Shown here piece after piece: positions 61,264 to 64,000 of a stretch of 64,000 nt of DNA (position 1 is the stretch's first letter; every line of letters starts with the position of its first letter). The stretch comes from Cristatella mucedo (lineage: Eukaryota; Bryozoa; Phylactolaemata; Cristatellidae). Where the stretch lies: positions 3,967,501 through 4,031,500 of the forward strand of contig WPIO01000005.1 in assembly GCA_009760855.2 (NCBI GenBank), read 5' to 3'. A program made the translations under genes and the position numbers. The notes under the pieces are model-generated. The model was not told where the DNA came from. It searched no databases and worked only from the letters and a program-made list of their open reading frames with translations.

Positions 61264-61323
61264 TAGATTTTGAAATCGTATCTCGTAAGCTAGCTAGCTA
61301 TCCAGATATGATTTCAAAATCTA
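61264..61323. other. 20-bp inverted repeat, 20-nt loop, in a MED23 intron
   Basis: TAGATTTTGAAATCGTATCT (61264-61283) pairs with AGATATGATTTCAAAATCTA (61304-61323) with a single mismatch or wobble. The loop contains TAGCTAGCTA. It might be a small MITE or a fold-back RNA. Confidence 0.8.
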
Positions 61324-61679
61324 GTCTCTATTAAACTATAATTTCACGGAGACAAGAACAAACACAGACTCGGCCGGCAAGAAATTTTCAGTTGCACAGC
61401 AAAGCAGATGTCGGCAAAGGGAAAACTGCTAGCATGAAGAGAGCTACAATACTTCAGTGGACCTTCTATGACTAGAGTTATGTTTGTTTGTCATACAGTC
61501 CCCCGTTTTTAAAGAATATCGGATATAGAAATACCATGCTTATGAAAATAGCAGTTCTTTGTCCAATATCGAGTAAAAAATTAGCCTCACTCTGATTATG
61601 GGAATACCCTGTCTTTAAGAATGCCTATTTGCCGACCCGTGTATTCTTATAAGCGTAGTCGACTGTATTCTTCATTGAG

Positions 61680-62920
61680 TAACTTCGGAAAATTTCAATC
61701 AGGTTCAATCGGCAACACACCACTGAAACTACTCTCCGTGTAACCACCGACATCCTATGCAGCAGCTATGACAGGAATGTCACTGCCCCACCGGTGCTAG
61801 ATCTATTAGCTGCATTCGACACTATTGATCACGACATCCTACTTGCACGATTGAGAACAACAATCGGTCTGGCAGACGAGGCCCTGGTGTGGTTCAAATC
61901 GTACTTGTCCGATCGTTTTCAACCCGTGTCGTGTAGGGGTCAGGTCAAATCAACCAGACCAGTCACCAGTGGCGTTCCAAAAGAATCTGTCCTCGGTCCT
62001 TTGCTGTTCTCCATTTATACACAACCTCAGGTCAAAGTGATTCGGGCCCACGGAATAGGCTATCACTTTTATGCTGCCGATACTCAGCTATATCTCATTT
62101 AAACCGTCGGAATCTGCTGCAGTGAATGATAAACTGAATGACTGCCTTGCAGACATTCGATCCTGCACTTAACGAAGATAAAACGGTTCGTCTACTCGTA
62201 GGACACCCCAAGTGTGTAACCAGACTTAAGAACTTTTAATAGGTGATTCTGCTGTGCGACCATCAACTTGTGCTCATAATTTAGGCATCGTCTTCGACAG
62301 CTGGCTACATTTTGAAAGCTTCTTTAAGAAGACTGCTTCCACAGCTAGCCATCACGTCCGATCCCTATCTAATATTGGGAATTGTCTTCCACGGTGGCTG
62401 GCAAAACGCAAGAGCTTGCGTGGCTGCCGGCAGATTAATGGATACTAAGCAGTGTTCTTATGCAGACCCACAAAGCCTGCCACAGCTTGGCTCCTTTGAA
62501 CCTAGCTGAACTGCTGCACCAGTTTCAGCCTCCTCGTGGCCACAAGTCATGTATGGACAATGAATTAGCTGTTCCATTCTCCCTCTAAAAGACCGTTAGT
62601 CATCGAAGCATTTGCTATGCAAGTCATGGACTGTAGAACTCACTTCCACAATTATTATGCAACGACATCTGCTCTCTTGTTGCCGACTATGGTTCATCCT
62701 TTCCAACTGTTTTGAGCTGCTACTACTGACTACCTCAACGGCCCTCCTGACTCAGCTATGCTTCTTACTTTCTGTTTATTGCATGAGATAAAGTCTGCTG
62801 GCTACCGAATTCGAACCGAAAGCCGCTTAGGCTGTGAGTGCGCTAAACAAACCTCACCTGTGTAACACCCACATAGTCTTTATGGCTTTGTGGAGCTACA
62901 GACAGAGATACATAGTGAAG
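61680..62920 (+). mobile_element. LINE X with mutated RT, in a MED23 intron
   Basis: The frame reads LAAFDTIDHDILLARLRTTI, then LADEALVWFKSYLSDRFQPV, SGVPKESVLGPLLFSIYTQP and GIGYHFYAADTQLYL. The catalytic box is YAAD at 62070-62081, with the first Asp replaced. Frames break after 62100. ASTASHHVRSLSNIGNCLP and the C-terminus follow, and the family terminus lies at 62860-62915. It is antisense to the host gene and enzymatically dead. Confidence 0.88.
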
Positions 62921-62974
62921 ATACCAAATTTACCAACCTTGATGACTAAAAAAAACACAAATTGGTCCACATAC

Positions 62975-63130
62975 CTCAAATGGATCGGCATCATATAAGT
63001 GGGGCGACACGAGATAGTCGCTCTTCTGGAACTCGAGAAGCACACGATCGTTCATCGCCTGCCAGTACGGATCTGGGAGAGCCGTCACCAGAAGCGCTAC
63101 GGCATTCATCCAGCTGAGTACTTCCGAGCG
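62975..63130 (-). CDS. MED23: MED23 exon with ALPDPYWQ motif
   Basis: The donor is excellent (TTTGAG|GTATGT). The frame reads VLSWMNAVALLVTALPDPYW, then QAMNDRVLLEFQKSDYLVSP and DADPFE. It corresponds to the MED23 stretch with CALLISALPEPYW and HDRIV, followed by a PF motif. The 5' border is taken at GGTTCCAG|CGCTCG (52 codons, phase 0). CCGCTTTTAG ten bases upstream is an alternative, and the frame stays open beyond. No further MED23 exon is evident between here and 64000. Confidence 0.75.
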
Positions 63131-63419
63131 CTGGAACCGGCTAAAAGCGGTTGTGCGATATGGCCAACCATTCCGAGCATGCCGGAAGAACACAACACAG
63201 TTTCACTGAACCAAAAGCACGTTAAATAGGCACAGGCACCTGCTGACGAGGAGGGACAGCGGGTGCCTGGAGAGCTGGCACACTTGCTAACTGAAGCTAA
63301 AGGTCGTATTCACAGGCTAATAGAATTAATGATGACAAACAATAACCGAGCAACTAGAGCCATGGTATAGGTAACCAAACTAAACTCATCATCTAAAACG
63401 AATTTATCGCTTCGGCGTA
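63131..63419. other. No recognisable feature (MED23 intron)
   Basis: Presumed intronic. No exon or repeat recognised. Confidence 0.3.
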
Positions 63420-63770
63420 ATGATGTGTCTCCATCTATAACTCTACAGATAGGACTAAGTGGCTGCTATGCTTAAGTGTAGTTTTTTTGGAGAACCCGAA
63501 GCCCAAGCAGCCTTAGGTGCTCCTACGGCCAACAGACCTCATCTCACACAGCCAAGAGAAAGTGAGAAGCATAGCCGAGTCAGGTTGCCAATCGAGACGT
63601 AATAGTGCAGGGCGACTGGACAGTATGTAAGGATCGGCAGCAGAAAAGGTCTTGCAAAAGAACTGTGGAAATGAACTTTACAGTCTAAACCTGCAGGACA
63701 AAAGCTTCAGTCGCTAACAGTCTTTAAACGACTGAATAGAATAGCTATATACTGCCATCAAACTCTCAAG
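63420..63770 (-). mobile_element. LINE X 3' fragment
   Basis: On the minus strand, remnants of TVSD.. SFCPAGL and the ORF2 C-terminus lead to AGTTATAGATGGAGACACATC near the 3' end. It parallels 58240-58600 but is more decayed. Confidence 0.65.
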
Positions 63771-64000
63771 CTACATGCCTTTGCACGGTTACATAGCCCC
63801 TTGCCACACAGGAAACGCCCCGAATCAGCCTGCCGAATTGCGACCTACACCCTTTCAAAGCAGGGCCATAGATGTAAGGTGAAAAAGCCAGATGTCTCAA
63901 CTGAGCCTTTTAGTCTGTCCGTTCGAGAAATGTGACACAGTGAGATCCACAAATAAAAGCGATGTCGGCCATTTGCCGGCCAGCTGCAGTCCACTTGGTG
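63771..64000. other. No recognisable feature
   Basis: No repeat family or MED23 exon could be recognised up to the window end. Confidence 0.3.

Larger units (their letters stand above)
56539..63130 (-). other. MED23: MED23 gene, 3' part (five exons seen), continuing past the right edge
   Basis: MED23 is a subunit of the Mediator tail module that links signal-responsive activators to RNA polymerase II in the nucleus. The window shows three certain exons (57420-57540, 56908-56993, 56539-56716), a very likely one (62975-63130) and a plausible divergent one (60080-60246). Phases at all four junctions are compatible and give roughly the last 234 residues. The human protein is about 1370 residues, so over 1100 should lie to the right. 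Introns are 191 and 426 nt near the 3' end but about 2.5-2.7 kb further up, swollen by LINE X copies at 58.2 and 61.7 kb and by SINE-C. Confidence 0.85.

Overview
This looks like a window from a repeat-rich invertebrate metazoan genome. Nothing in it looks bacterial. Long dinucleotide microsatellites, tRNA-derived SINEs, two families of CR1/L2-like LINEs and split genes with GT-AG introns make up almost all of what can be read. I cannot place the species. The ATT-tailed and ATTAC-tailed LINEs would suit a marine or freshwater invertebrate, but that is an inference.

The one firmly identified gene is the 3' part of MED23 (Mediator complex subunit 23) on the minus strand at the right end. Exons at 57420-57540, 56908-56993 and 56539-56716 are clearly recognisable. 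An exon at 62975-~63130 is very likely, and a divergent one at 60080-60246 fits by phase and alignment. Together they encode about the last 234 residues; the rest of the gene lies beyond the right edge. Its introns hold LINE X copies, a third tRNA-like SINE and a 128-bp tandem duplication that copies part of one exon together with its splice donor.

A second candidate gene sits on the minus strand at 46.7-46.4 kb. Two short exons, joined in phase by an 81-nt intron with strong splice sites, encode an N-terminus that looks like a mitochondrial targeting sequence. The GC-rich block at 51.9-56.0 kb has plus-strand exon-like reading frames and may hold an unrecognised gene convergent with MED23.

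Layout: 0-5 kb is GC- and CpG-rich with SINE and LINE fragments, a GA microsatellite and a strong hairpin. At 7.7 kb an almost intact tRNA-Glu(CTC) with a Pol III terminator abuts a SINE. From 9 to 45 kb is mostly decayed LINE and SINE sequence, with nested insertions at 18.3-19.0, 36.7-38.7 and 40.4-40.9 kb. From 45 to 51 kb is mixed single-copy and decayed sequence, then the GC-rich block and MED23.

Names used here: SINE-A is a tRNA-derived family ending in AATCAGCT. SINE-B is a tRNA-derived family whose 3' end matches LINE Y. SINE-C is a single tRNA-like copy in MED23. LINE X carries an ATTAC-type tail and a YADD reverse transcriptase. LINE Y carries an ATT-repeat tail preceded by a conserved stem-loop.
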